Under the pieces are notes generated by a model. It saw only the letters and a list, made by a program, of their open reading frames with translations, had not been told where the DNA came from and searched no databases. A DNA stretch of 64,000 bases, taken from positions 8,294,501 through 8,358,500 of the forward strand of contig OZ024724.1 of the NCBI GenBank assembly GCA_964016875.1. Direction: 5' to 3'. Source of the stretch: Fallopia convolvulus (taxonomy: Eukaryota > Streptophyta > Magnoliopsida > Caryophyllales > Polygonaceae). Both the position numbers and the translations under genes were made by a program. This document shows positions 46,403 to 57,193 of the stretch, one piece after another (the first letter of the stretch is position 1; each line of letters begins with the position of its first letter).

Positions 46403-49400
46403 GCAGTTACGACATCCATAAGTCGCATTTGTAGTTCCTCTGAAACAGATAGGCTAATTAAGAATCTTAATGTAGTTGCATCAACTACGGGGAATATGTT
46501 TGCTCATAATCTATCCCGTGTATCTGAGAAAAATCTTGAGCTACAAGCCTTGCTTTATATCTCACAATTTCATTTTTCTCATTACGTTTTCGCATAAATA
46601 CCCATTTATAGCCTACTGGTTTCAAGCCCATTGGTGTGGGCTTTATTGGGCCAAAAACATTACGCTTTTCAAGCGATTTTAATTCAGTTTGCATAGCCTC
46701 TTTCCATTTTGACCAATTGTGTCTAGCACGACACTCATCAATAGTTTGTGGTTCAATGTCATCGTCATCAACCACTATTTCGGTGGTAACAGAGTATGCG
46801 AATACCTCATCAAGGATAATGTCTTTCCTATTCCACTATATTCCAATATAGACATAATTTACTGAAATTTCGTAATTATCAATGCTTTGTCATTATCCGG
46901 AACACGTTCCATTTTGTTCTTGTCCGGAACATTTCTCTGTTCTATTCTTATCCAAAACAATTTTCATTTCTGACACATCCCCTAAATTTTCGGAAATTGG
47001 TGCAACTTTATTTGGATTATTCATTCGCCTATTCTTTCTTGGTTTTAGATCTTTTGATCCAGGTGGGCGGCCGCGTTTTCGACGCGCTATACATTCCTTT
47101 TCAGAAATCTTATCTTGTTGTCCAACAAGAATTTCAATTCTTTCAGGGGCATTTACAATTGGCACATGTGACTTTGTCACCTTCTTTGTATTTGAAAATG
47201 AGTCAGGTAATTGATTTGCTATACTCTGCAAATGTATAATCTTTTGTACCTCTTGTTCACACATTTTTGTACGTGAATCAAGATAAGATAACGGTGAAGC
47301 ATTCCAAGTAATTTCTTTATTCCTTTTTCCACCAAGATTAGAAAATTCATTTTCATTAAACTGGCAATCGTCAAATCTTGTCGTAAATAGGTCACCGGTG
47401 GTTGGTTCAAGATATTTAATAATTGATCGAGATTCAAAACCAACATATATTCCCAATCTTCTTTGGGGACCCATTTTTGTGCGTCGCAGTTGAGTAATAG
47501 GAACATAAACTGCACAACCAAATATCTTTAAATGTGATATATCTAGTTCTTTACCAGTCACTAATTGTAACGGGGAATACTTATGATATGTAGTGGGTCT
47601 TAATCAGAGCAGAGCTGCGACATGTAATATAGCATGTCCCCAAGCAGATGTTGACAGTTTAGACTTCATCAATAATGGTCTAGCTATTAGTTGTAATCGT
47701 TTAATCAGAGATTCATCAAGACCATTTTGTGTGTGAATATGAGCCACCGGATGCTCAACTGTAATCCCAATTGACATAAAATAGTCATTGGAAGTTTGGG
47801 AAGTAAATTCTCCTGCATTATCAAGTCGGATTCTTTTGATTGTATAATCCGGAAATTGAGCTCGTAAGCGAATGATTTGTGCTAGGAGTTTAGCAAAAAG
47901 TTGTATTTCTTGTTGATAAGAGGCTAACATGTGACCATCTTGCCGATGCATCAATTAATACCATAAAGTATCGAAATGGTTCACATGGTGGGACTATCGG
48001 TCCACAAATATCACCTTGTATTCGTTCTAAAAACGTTGGATTTTCAATCCCAACTTTATTCTTGGAAGGTCTGATGATTAGTTTACCAAGTGAACAACCA
48101 CTACAGTTAAAGCCGCTTGATTTAAGGACACTTGTTTTCTTTATTGAATGCCCAGTTGAACTTTCAACGATTTTATGCATCATTCCATTACCCGGATGAC
48201 CCAACCGGTCATGCCACAATGTAAACATCTCTTTATCATTTGATTTTTCATAAGATGTTACATTTGTCTCTATTGGACTTATATATGTGTGATAAAGTCC
48301 AGCAGAATGGGCTGGCAGTTTTTCTAAAATCTGCTTCTTGCCACATAATTGTTTTGCGATGCACAAGTATTCTTTATTGTTTTCATTTATGGTTTCTACA
48401 TGAAAATCATTCCGACGCACATCTTTAAAGCTTAGTAAGTTACTTTGAGACTCACTTGAATATAATGCGTCATTTATGATCAATTTTGTCCCTTTAGGGA
48501 ACAAAACACAAGCTCTACCAAAGCCTTTGATCAATTTTGTCACACTAGAGATTGTTTTAACATTTGCTTCAAGCAAATTTAACTAAGTAAAGTATTCTTT
48601 ATTTCTCAAGATGGTGTGCGTAGTAGCGTTGTCCACTAGACATTGATTCTTGCTACTTGATATATCTTTAATCGTTTCCATATCTTCAAGATAAAGAAAA
48701 ACAGAATTAGAAACATAAACAACTGATTTATTTATGATACATAGATTATTTTACAACGATGTTGATAAAGGAAAACACACTGCAATATTTTACATAATAT
48801 TACATGGATCAAGATTCTAGTTTTCAGTAGTTGACATTTTCATTGATCCCAAAATCATCATTTATGATGAAATCAGAGATGTCCAGGCTCGGTGTAGGTT
48901 CAGTGTCGTCAACAAAATGAGTCTCCACTTTCTTCCCTTTATCTTTTTGAGAAGCTTGGTACAACTCAACCAAGTGTTTGGCTGTGCGACACACCCTTGC
49001 CTAGTGACCTGCCATACCACATCTATAACATATAGATTTGGGCTTTTGGGAGGGTCCTGTAGGACCTTTCTGGACAATTTGCTTATCATTCCCCTTGGAG
49101 GTGGATGCATCAGGAAAGTTACGCTTCTGATAATCACCAAAACCTCTACTACGGCCACATCCCTGACCATGGCTTCGACCACGACCTCGACCACCGCCTC
49201 GACCACGACCACGACCACGATTGCCATTGTGTCCACGGTTATCTTGATAAATACTATCATTTCCTTGAGATGCATTTGTTTTAGGGTACATTGCAGTACC
49301 AATTGGGCTCAGGTTGTGATTTTTATGAGCAACTCATTATTCTGTCTGCTACAAGTAGTACTTGTATCAAATCTGAATATTTCTTAAAATTCATCTCTCT

Positions 49401-49880
49401 GTATTGTTATTGTAACAACACATTAGTAGCATGCATGGTTAAAAAAGTTTTATTCAGCATGTTCTCTTTAGAGATTTTCTGCCCGCATAAACATACTTGA
49501 GAGGTTATACGGAACAAGGCAAAATTATAATCACTGACTGATTTAACGTCTTGGAACCTTAAATTAGCATATTCATAACTTACTTTAGGTAGCAAAACTT
49601 GTTGTTGGTGCCTGTATCTTTGCTCTAGGCTTTCCCATAATTCTTTGGGATTTTCAACCAACAGATATTCATATTTTAGGCTTTCTTGTATATGATGGCA
49701 AAGAAAAATAATCGCCTTAGCCTTTTCCTGTGGGAAAATATTTTCATTATCTTTTATGGTCTCTTGTAGACCATTTGCTTGGAGGTGAGCCAGTGCATCA
49801 ACCCTCCATTCCAAATATCTCTGACCCGAAAAGTCGAGAACATCAAATTCCCGTTTTGCAATATTTTCATTTGATCAACT
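46403..49880 (-). pseudogene. Copia 5' half: gag, zinc knuckle, integrase, RT start
   Basis: Minus sense: gag (49880-49410; DFSGQRYLEWRVDALAHL and KELWESLEQRYRHQQ); an Arg/Gly-rich stretch and CCHC start CYRCGMAGH (49290-49000) followed by a stop; a protease-like CLVDNATTHTIL (about 48650-48610); integrase with HDRLGHPGNGMMH and CSGCSLGK (48580-47890) and its core (47954-47604); the integrase tail and linker (47561-46893); and RT start KWKEAMQTELKSLEKRNV, KARLVAQDFSQ (46775-46403). Several stops and frameshifts separate these. It continues beyond the solo LTR at 43500. Confidence 0.85.
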
Positions 49881-49889
49881 ACATAAATT

Positions 49890-50874
49890 AAATCAATTAA
49901 TTAATTAATCATAAAAATAAAACAACATTAATTAATACCATAACTTCTTATATTAACTAAGTTTAATATTAATTAGTAAGATAAATATATACATGTAAGG
50001 CTATCATGCATGTTCAGAGATATATGTTCATATTATATTATATAAAGTTTTTGAAATACATAAATTCTAAGCTATAGGTTTGCAATAATATCATATTACA
50101 CTATATACTTTAAATAGCTATATAAAATCATGCAATTGAGAAAAGTTTAGTATGAAATGACAAGTCTTTTCATGTATATACAAAGATGGAAGTGATGGAA
50201 GATTGTTCTTACACGTCGACCAATCAACCAAAAAAATAACTATGTCAGTAGATTGCTATTTCACTCTTCAGAATTTGAATCACGAATTTTTATTTGCATG
50301 TATACGTATAACTTTTATATGGGATGAATATCAACTCATCTGAGTATATAATAGTAATAGTAGGAATTGGAAAGATAGTTTCTCCTTTGTCTCAATTATA
50401 GCAGGCTTTAGTTCTTATAAGAAAGATAAAAATCAGCTTGTAGTATATAGAAAAACAAAGAGTTCAAACGTAGGATATTTTCTTACTCAAAACTCTCTTT
50501 CTCTTTTCAAAAACACTCTCTTAAAATTTCTCCATCAGAAAATTTACAAGAAGAAGAAGGCTTTATTTTCAAGGAACATGAAGAAGAAGAAAGTCATGCT
50601 TATATGCAATCAAAGGAGAAATTTCTTAATAAACCTACCATAAAAATTCTTATATGTATTTTTACTACCCATAATCACTTTTTTTCTCCTTTATATTTCC
50701 TCCACATATTTATCTGCTCCCTTGTTATCCTCTCTCGACTTTCCCTATTCATCTTCTTCCTCCTCATCGTTTTTTTTCGATCGACATGTCTCACCCGACC
50801 AATTTTTTCATTAAATCTGCCATATGCCTTATAATTATCATGATAATTCACTCTTAATTAATTATCTATTAACA
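49890..50874 (-). repeat. Probable 5' LTR of the Copia element
   Basis: Minus sense it starts TGTTAATAGATAATTAATTA at 50874, one base different from the first bases of the 3' LTR at 32428. It is AT-rich, with purine-rich AAGAGAAAGAGAG stretches, and runs to the gag start. After about 33 bases the two LTRs stop matching, so one was altered by insertion, deletion or exchange. The inner limit is approximate. Confidence 0.5.
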
Positions 50875-50899
50875 TCTTAACATTTATGTTGTTTTTAGC

Positions 50900-51783
50900 T
50901 TTGGTTTGTTGTACTCCAGGAATAAAATCAGGTTCTCGTTCACTTCCTTGACTGTCAGCCGCAGGCACTTCTCTCGACCCGACTCCCGTCTCCCGTCTCC
51001 CGTCTCCCGTCTCTTTCAATCTCAACCCCCAGTCATCTCTCGGCTTTCGCTGAGTTCCTCTCGCTCGCAGACACAAGCCCTCTCCATCCCTGACCTCTCT
51101 CGCTAGCAGTCGCTGGCCCGCGCCGTCGCCGATTGCCACGCCCTCACCGCCCTCTCCATCGCGACCGCAATTCCTCTCCATCTCCGCCCTCAGCTTTCAG
51201 CGATTCACTAGAGTTTAGTCCGAGAGCAGGGTATTCGATTTTTTTTTATGTTGGTTTGAGTTTGTACGTTTGTTACTACTAATTTCTTCCTATCTTTATG
51301 ACTAATGGGTGATGGGTTATGGATTGTTTGCTAATTTACAGTTTTTTTTTATGGCTATTGTTTTGTTGGTTGAATTTTATGATGTTTATGGCTGTTCTTG
51401 TCCTTGCCTTTTGGCTTGAATATTACTGCTTCTATTTTACAAATTTTGTACAACTGAAATGAAATTTCCTTGTGTATTTGTTTGCAGTGCTTTCGAGGAG
51501 CTCGTTCTTCTCCGCCTGGACTGCCAACTGGTATGTTTAACAAATTTGTTACTTTCGTATTTTAAGAGGAAATTTGTTCTTGCGGTTCTAGTTCTGGAGG
51601 AGATCTGGAAATTTGAATGGTTTTTAACCGGGGATCTGTGTTTATTGAAATTTGATCCGATATATTATTGTTCGTTTCGGGGCTTGATTCTCTGGATTTG
51701 TAAGACCTTTATTTGTTGAAATTTGAGGCCGAAGTGTTGTTGTGGTAGAAGAACTAGAACAGCTTGTATCAAAATTTAGTGAG
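50900..51783 (+). promoter_or_regulatory. Probable 5' leader exons of a gene at 51.8 or 53.2 kb
   Basis: A CT-rich, GC-richer stretch (50940-51230) ends GAGAGCAG|GTATTCG, a plausible donor. A later segment TTTGTTTGCAG|TGCTTTCGAGG...CCAACTG|GTATGTTT (51477-51531) looks like a small untranslated exon. They may belong to the decayed PNRC-like gene or to SirB. This is inference from splice-like borders only. Confidence 0.35.
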
Positions 51784-52348
51784 ACGGAGACCCTAGTTGC
51801 TGTTATTCGACAGAGAAACCAATACTATAGCAGGGGTAGGTCACATGTTTCAGGCCGATTGGATTCTTCCCCTTAAAAAGGATTTGGAGACATCAATTGT
51901 CGAGCATTCGACTCCAATAGATGTTTACTCTCAAGCCCTCTCAGAACCTGCTCAACTCCTGTATCCAATAAACCCCTTTCTTTCCCCAAACTCCAACTGC
52001 TGTTGCTAGTACCCCAAAACTTCAAGAGTGGGCAAAAAGGAAGGAATTGGAATAACAGTACTCCATTTTCTGAGCTATGGGCTGGACCTACCTACTCAAA
52101 CTCTCCACCTCCAAGCTCCTTGCATATGCCCAAGTTTTCATTGAAGCCCCGGCGAACCGTGTCACTTGAACTGCCTCCAGTGGAGTCTGAGATGATTTGC
52201 ATCCAATTGCCAAATCTCCCCCTACTTGTCCTACCAGAGAATTCAAGCATTCTGCAGTTAGCTTCATGCTTGTTGATGACAGTGCTACAAAGGCATTGCG
52301 CCGTATTTTCAATCATGATGTTGCTGATTGATGTTACAGGCTTCTTTG
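51784..52348 (+). pseudogene. Decayed PNRC-like gene
   Basis: Frame begins TETLVAVIRQRNQYYSRG with ACG where a start ATG is expected. It later contains ELWAGPTYSNSPPPSSLHMP then KFSLKPRRTVSLELPPVES, and after a frameshift near 52190 continues KSPPTCPTREF and DDSATKALRRIFNHDVAD. The (A/G)P.Y..SP.PS.LP.P.F core and ATK.LRRIL end are marks of plant proteins with a PNRC-type motif, associated with mRNA decapping or nuclear receptor coactivator-like SH3-binding proteins. The middle (about 51950-52020) is also out of frame. At least one frameshift plus loss of the start codon point to a pseudogene. Introns within the coding part are absent. Confidence 0.6.
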
Positions 52349-53168
52349 TCTATTGTAGTTAAGCTACTGTAAGAGGGGTTAGTTTGTGTAAGCTCAATAG
52401 ACTGTATATAGAAGGTATGACATGGGTGCTAGTGTGACCTATTTTCAGTTAGCTTAGATGTTGGTAGAGAGGTGGCAAGTGCCGGCTTAGCAATCTTTGG
52501 TGGTTTCTCACTTTCTCCTAGGTGATGATCTTGATGTTGATGGGATGCAAAGGTGAACTAATGAATGGAATTTGCTTCAGAAACCTGCAGAAGCTGTTGC
52601 CTATTATTAAATATGTTGGAGAGTTTACTTGGTTGTCTGAGTTTGATGCCTCCCAACTTCATTACTCTTATCTCTCATTTAGGCTCTCCTGGCTAGAACA
52701 TCTGTATACACTGTAGAGTCTTCATATCTCTATTAGACCTAGAACATCTGTAATTCTTATCTCTCATTGGCACCCAGTCTACAGTCTAGTGTAGGGGTCT
52801 AATTTAGCACTCGCCTAGAACATTTGTAGACGGTATCCCATTGAGCATCAATAAAAGATTCAAACTGTCAAATTAGAGCAAAGTCTCTTTTGGTGAAATT
52901 ATTGGTAGTTGCTAAGCTTATAGCGTGGGATGAAGCTTCTATGGTGAACAAGCATTTTGAAGCCCTTGATTGTTGTTTAAGGGATGTTCTTAGTCCTGTG
53001 CTTGGCACAGGTATTAGTGTATTACACTAGTTATTAAATAGTATGTGTGCCAGACTAAATATAAAAAAAACATTGTATTTGTTGTTGATGTCTGAGAATT
53101 TGTTTTCTTACTATTTTATTACATCTCTTCATCTCTACAGGAAGCTAAGTTACTCCTGAGAATCTGGG

Positions 53169-55164
53169 ATGTCATTAGTTCTGCAGTCAATTAATATTTT
53201 TCCGCGACAAAGGTATGTCGTATGTTTCTTTAGAAGAAGTATTCTCTACTTTGCTGTGAAGTTGTTCTGCAGAATTTGTATTTTTACTTTGCCTTTTGCC
53301 CTCTTTTCTTCATTGTTCTTTCTTTCTTTGTTCAAATTTCATTTTTGTTCAGAAGTAGAACCGGTAATTTTCCACATAGGAGAACTCTCAATACTGTCAA
53401 CTATATCGAGCTAAACAATCACTTCCATACGAAGAATCATCGAACTCCACATATGTCCCTTGTTGCTGAGCATGGAGGAAATCATCTTGCATATGGGGTA
53501 GGGGAGAAAGATGGTGTCATCATTGTAGATCATGGCTCTCGTCGCAAAGAGTCTAATCTCATGCTAAGTACGTATATGTTATTGTTGAATGTTTCCAGCT
53601 AGTGGTTGCTTACATATTAAAATGTTTATCTTATCAATTGCAATTCAGATGAGTTTGTATCAATGTTCAAGGAAAAGACCAGATACCCTATTGTGGAGCC
53701 TGCTCATATGGTATTATAAATTGATACTTCATTCTTTCTTCATCACAAGTCTCTACGGACAATTTGACAAAAAAGGCTTTATTGTTTACTTGATTTTACT
53801 AGGAAAGTCAATTATATTGTTTTGCAAACATAATGATATGGTATTTAGAAAACTGAATGTAGCAACAAATCCTAAAAAGAAATTGTATCTTATAAGAGTG
53901 TCTCATTCGCTGTAGGACACAACTATCTCTGTTTTGGCTTTATAATTGCACAGTTTTTACTCATTGTGATTCTGATTTTGTGTATAATTTATGAGACTAG
54001 GAATTGGCAGAACCATCGATAAGGGATGCATTTCATTTGTGTGTTCAGCTAGGGGCAAATCGCATAATTATAAGCCCATTTTTCCTCTTCCCAGGACGTC
54101 ACTGGAATCAGGTAATTTTCACATAACCATATGCCATGATTTGAATGGCTCATGAATCATGATGCATCTTTTACAGATGTATGATGTTATAGCTTATGTA
54201 CCAAAATTTGGTGCTGTTTCATTGAAATAAATTTCTCTCCAAATTTTCATTTTGAAACACTTGGAATCCACAATATTAATTACTTTTTGCATTTTTCAAG
54301 ACAAACAAGTCATTTCTATCCAAAATGTCATTTTGATTTCAAAGTGAAACACAATCGATATTTTTTTTTTCGGAAATGAGAGGTGAAAACTTATTTATTA
54401 TCTATAATCTCTTACTTGTGTATATTTTCCTTTGTTTTGATCTACTATATTTTAGATTAAATTGAAAATACTTTGTTATATGACCAATAAGTAATCAAAA
54501 TTCATTTCCTGTGCGGCTTTGCCTATCAAAATTGAAAAAGAGGGCAGATATGTTAGAATCTTAAAAAATAGGATATTGATGCACCTCATTATTTCATTAT
54601 TATCTCTATTGCCATTTCATTTTAGATGCTTGTATAAGTGTAATGAACTTTTCAATGACTTTGTATAAAAACTTCTTTAGGATATTCCTAAGCTCGCACA
54701 TGATGCCGCAATGGATTTCCCTGGTGTGTCTTACTTAGTTACAGCACCTCTCGGCTTACATAATCTTCTTGTGGTAATGAGGCCCCCTTCCATATTACTT
54801 ATTTTCTGCCACTTTCTACAAATGCTAGAATATGATCTTTGATGGCTTTTGAACATCAAATTAGTGCAGAAAAATCTTTCTTTCTTCTCTCTTGAGCTTA
54901 TACCTTGGGTGCAAACCAAAAGAAAGAAAGAAAGAATACTAGTTTTGTACACTGCCCAGATTTCATGTTTGTTCATATTGTTTATGATATTATCAGTTTA
55001 GCATCATACTTCACACTAGAGTTGAATCTAATACTGGGTAAAATGGTGTGCAGGATGTTGTGAATGACAGAATAAATTATTGCCTGAACCATGCTTCTGG
55101 ATCCGAAGACGAGTGTTCTGTGTGTGCTGGAACTGGAAAATGTCATTTCACCTCTTCATCTTGA
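53169..55164 (+). CDS. SIRB: Sirohydrochlorin ferrochelatase, chloroplastic
   Basis: Six exons (53169-53212, 53353-53567, 53649-53710, 54001-54111, 54681-54773, 55054-55164) give 211 residues. SirB inserts iron into sirohydrochlorin, the last step of siroheme synthesis, needed by nitrite and sulfite reductases in plastids. The first 70 or so residues (Arg/Thr/Asn-rich, few acids) look like a transit peptide. The CbiX/SirB domain starts EKDGVIIVDHGSRRKESN, with the catalytic-region His. It continues YPIVEPAHMELAEPSIRDAF, then ISPFFLFPGRHWNQDIPKLA. The C-terminus ends with cysteines CSVCAGTGKC, which in plant SirB hold an iron-sulfur cluster. All splice borders are GT-AG and frames join. Upstream untranslated exons are possible (50.9-53.1 kb). 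The first exon is short but supplies an in-frame ATG. Confidence 0.93.
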
Positions 55165-55840
55165 ATGTAAGGCTCAAGTATACCTCCGATTTCATAATTT
55201 TCCTTATTGCAAATTAAATGTAACATTTCATTGTAGTGTTATATTCCATGCAGTAATTAAACCCAAGTACTTTTCTTTCTCTTGCTCTATCCAGTGACAC
55301 CTTAATGCCTTTTGTATGTTCTTTTTGCAGGACGGATTTCTTTAAAGTTCAAAATTTATATGCAAAATCATTCATCTATCTCACCTCCAAACCTCCAAAC
55401 CTCATCAGGCACCCCCATATTCAGCAATGTTCTCAGTCTTCTCCGACGCAATCTAGGGCCCAAATCACTAAAGGTGGTTTTGACTCATAACATAGAGCAA
55501 TCCAACCTTGAGAAGCAACTAACACAGATGGGAAATTTGGGTATCACAATGTGAACATGAATAAGCTCGCCTGGTACTACTAACCTTTCTGTGCTTGTTG
55601 AATATCATAATTTAGGTTAGTATGCAAGATTCAATTGGTAAACACATTTCAATTCCGCTTGCTGAGTATGGCGAGCACGAAGTTTGTTCCATGTAGATAC
55701 CCTAAGTTGGATTTTGATATATAGTAACTAAATTTTGTTATGTGTGCTTAAAATCATTCTAACACTAAGATGTAACTAGTTATGGACCGACAGTGTGTGC
55801 ATTGGAGGATGCAAAGTTTATGATTGAAACTGTAGACCAT
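55165..55840. other. SirB 3' flank
   Basis: No gene. Frames at 55305-55554 do not resemble a known family. Confidence 0.3.
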
Positions 55841-55842
55841 GA

Positions 55843-56035
55843 CCTGTGTTCCATTAGTTCAGCTGGTAAAAAGCCTTGGGTAGTATCTAAGGTCACCAAT
55901 TCGAATATCATGGAAGACGGGTACCGTGTATTACTCATGGGGTTCCGGGTAATCGGATACCCTTCGGGGGTACATGCTTTCCCTCCTTACACCATAATAT
56001 ACAATCATAATAATGTCACTTCACTACGGTAGCAA
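55843..56035 (+). repeat. tRNA-derived SINE-like sequence
   Basis: A good Pol III box A, TAGTTCAGCTGG (55855-55866), is followed about 31 bases later by a degenerate box B, CAATTCGAATATC (55897-55909), then a tail that is not tRNA-like. This head-plus-tail structure is typical of plant SINEs. Ends and target duplication not identified. Confidence 0.5.
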
Positions 56036-56384
56036 CCATTCAACAAAATATCAAGTCAAGATGCTGTACATGCTTTCCCTCCTTAAACCATTAACATTGA
56101 TCACTTGAATTAATCAATTACATCGTCTTCTTTCTTTTTTTACATGATATATTGACGTTACTAGATATTCAACTCCTAGCGCCACTGGATGGCATTAATA
56201 GTGACTTCAAGTATAATGATACTCCTTTTTGGTTGGTATCCTTTTTGGAATAATACTTGCGTTTTTTTGATGGAAGAATAATACTTGCTTGAATACACGA
56301 GAAAGCGAGGAAAATGAACATTACCTATTGTGGAAAGAAATGAGAGTTTGTCGGAAAGTCAACGCGTCACAATTGCTGGTACAA

Positions 56385-56585
56385 ACTAGAGCCGACCCGC
56401 CCCTCTCCCGAGCCCGCTCCAACCCGGGAAAAACCGGACGAGCCGCTTGTCTTGGAGCCCAGCCCGGCCCACAGTCCGGCCCAGTAGAGACTGGTTTTCC
56501 CGGGTCCAATCCCGGACTGCACTTCTCCAGCCCGGACCAGTGGCGGCCCGGCCCAGCCCGGCCCGGTTCCATGACTAGTACTCTC
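56385..56585. repeat. GC-rich GCCCGGCCC repeat block
   Basis: A 200-base island of CCCGGCCCAGCCCGG-type motifs in AT-rich surroundings. GGGAAAAACCGG near the left and CCGG-rich right part can pair. ACTAG occurs on both sides (about 56385 and 56573). It resembles the motif-rich ends of the MITE at 11801 but is not the same sequence. Could be a MITE of hAT type. Confidence 0.4.
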
Positions 56586-56785
56586 GGGTACCATCCAAAA
56601 TTTCCCAAAATATATATAGTTTTTTTTAGTCAAGTCCCAAAAAATATTTTATGCGTTAAGAAAATGCAATAAAGCTACTACTCACTTGGAACAGCTATGC
56701 AGAGCTACCCACTCTACCCTCTCAAAAGTCACCGGCAAAAAAATTACTAGCAATCTCCACCACCACCACCTCCATCTCTTTTTCA

Positions 56786-57193
56786 ATGGCTGAAGCAGCT
56801 GTGTTCGGGCTGGCTTCAAAGATCTTGTTTAAGATGGCCTCCCCTCCATTTAAAAAGGCATTTGAAAGGGTTGATTCAATCCGGAAAGCGGGAAAAAAGC
56901 TTAAAAAGCTCAAGGATACTATCCAAACAATCCAAGCTGTGCTTCTTGATGCTGAGAAGAAGCAAGAAGGCTCCGCTCTGGTCAAGAATTGGATGGACAG
57001 GACTAGGGAGGTGCTGTACGAAGCGGAGGATCTGTTTGACGAGGTGACCACCAATGACCTCCTTAAGCAGCAGATGAAGGGAAGAAAGCTCTGGAAAGAG
57101 GTACGACTATTTGTGTCGAAATATAACCAAGTGCTTTCGAATGACTCCATTGCTCAAAAAGTGAAGGCCATTAGGAAGAGTTTAGAGCTATGA
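56786..57193 (+). CDS. NLR coiled-coil (Rx_N) domain, stops before the NB domain
   Basis: 135 residues starting MAEAAVFGLASKILFKMAS, the usual start of RGA-type CC-NLR immune receptors. The domain contains LKKLKDTIQTIQAVLLDAEK, WMDRTREVLYEAEDLFDEV (the EDVID-like motif) and AQKVKAIRKSLEL, where the linker to NB-ARC normally starts. It ends with TGA at 57191-57193, overlapping the ATG of the next frame by four bases (ATGA). A free CC domain could still signal or interfere, but this is more likely the 5' part of a broken gene. Confidence 0.8.
   Translation: MAEAAVFGLASKILFKMASPPFKKAFERVDSIRKAGKKLKKLKDTIQTIQAVLLDAEKKQEGSALVKNWMDRTREVLYEAEDLFDEVTTNDLLKQQMKGRKLWKEVRLFVSKYNQVLSNDSIAQKVKAIRKSLEL

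Noticed and set aside
53276..53602. SirB starting at the intronic ATG 53276
   Set aside because: The segment 53276-53352 ends in a good polypyrimidine-AG acceptor. A spliced upstream exon (53169-53212) joins in frame and gives a better transit peptide.
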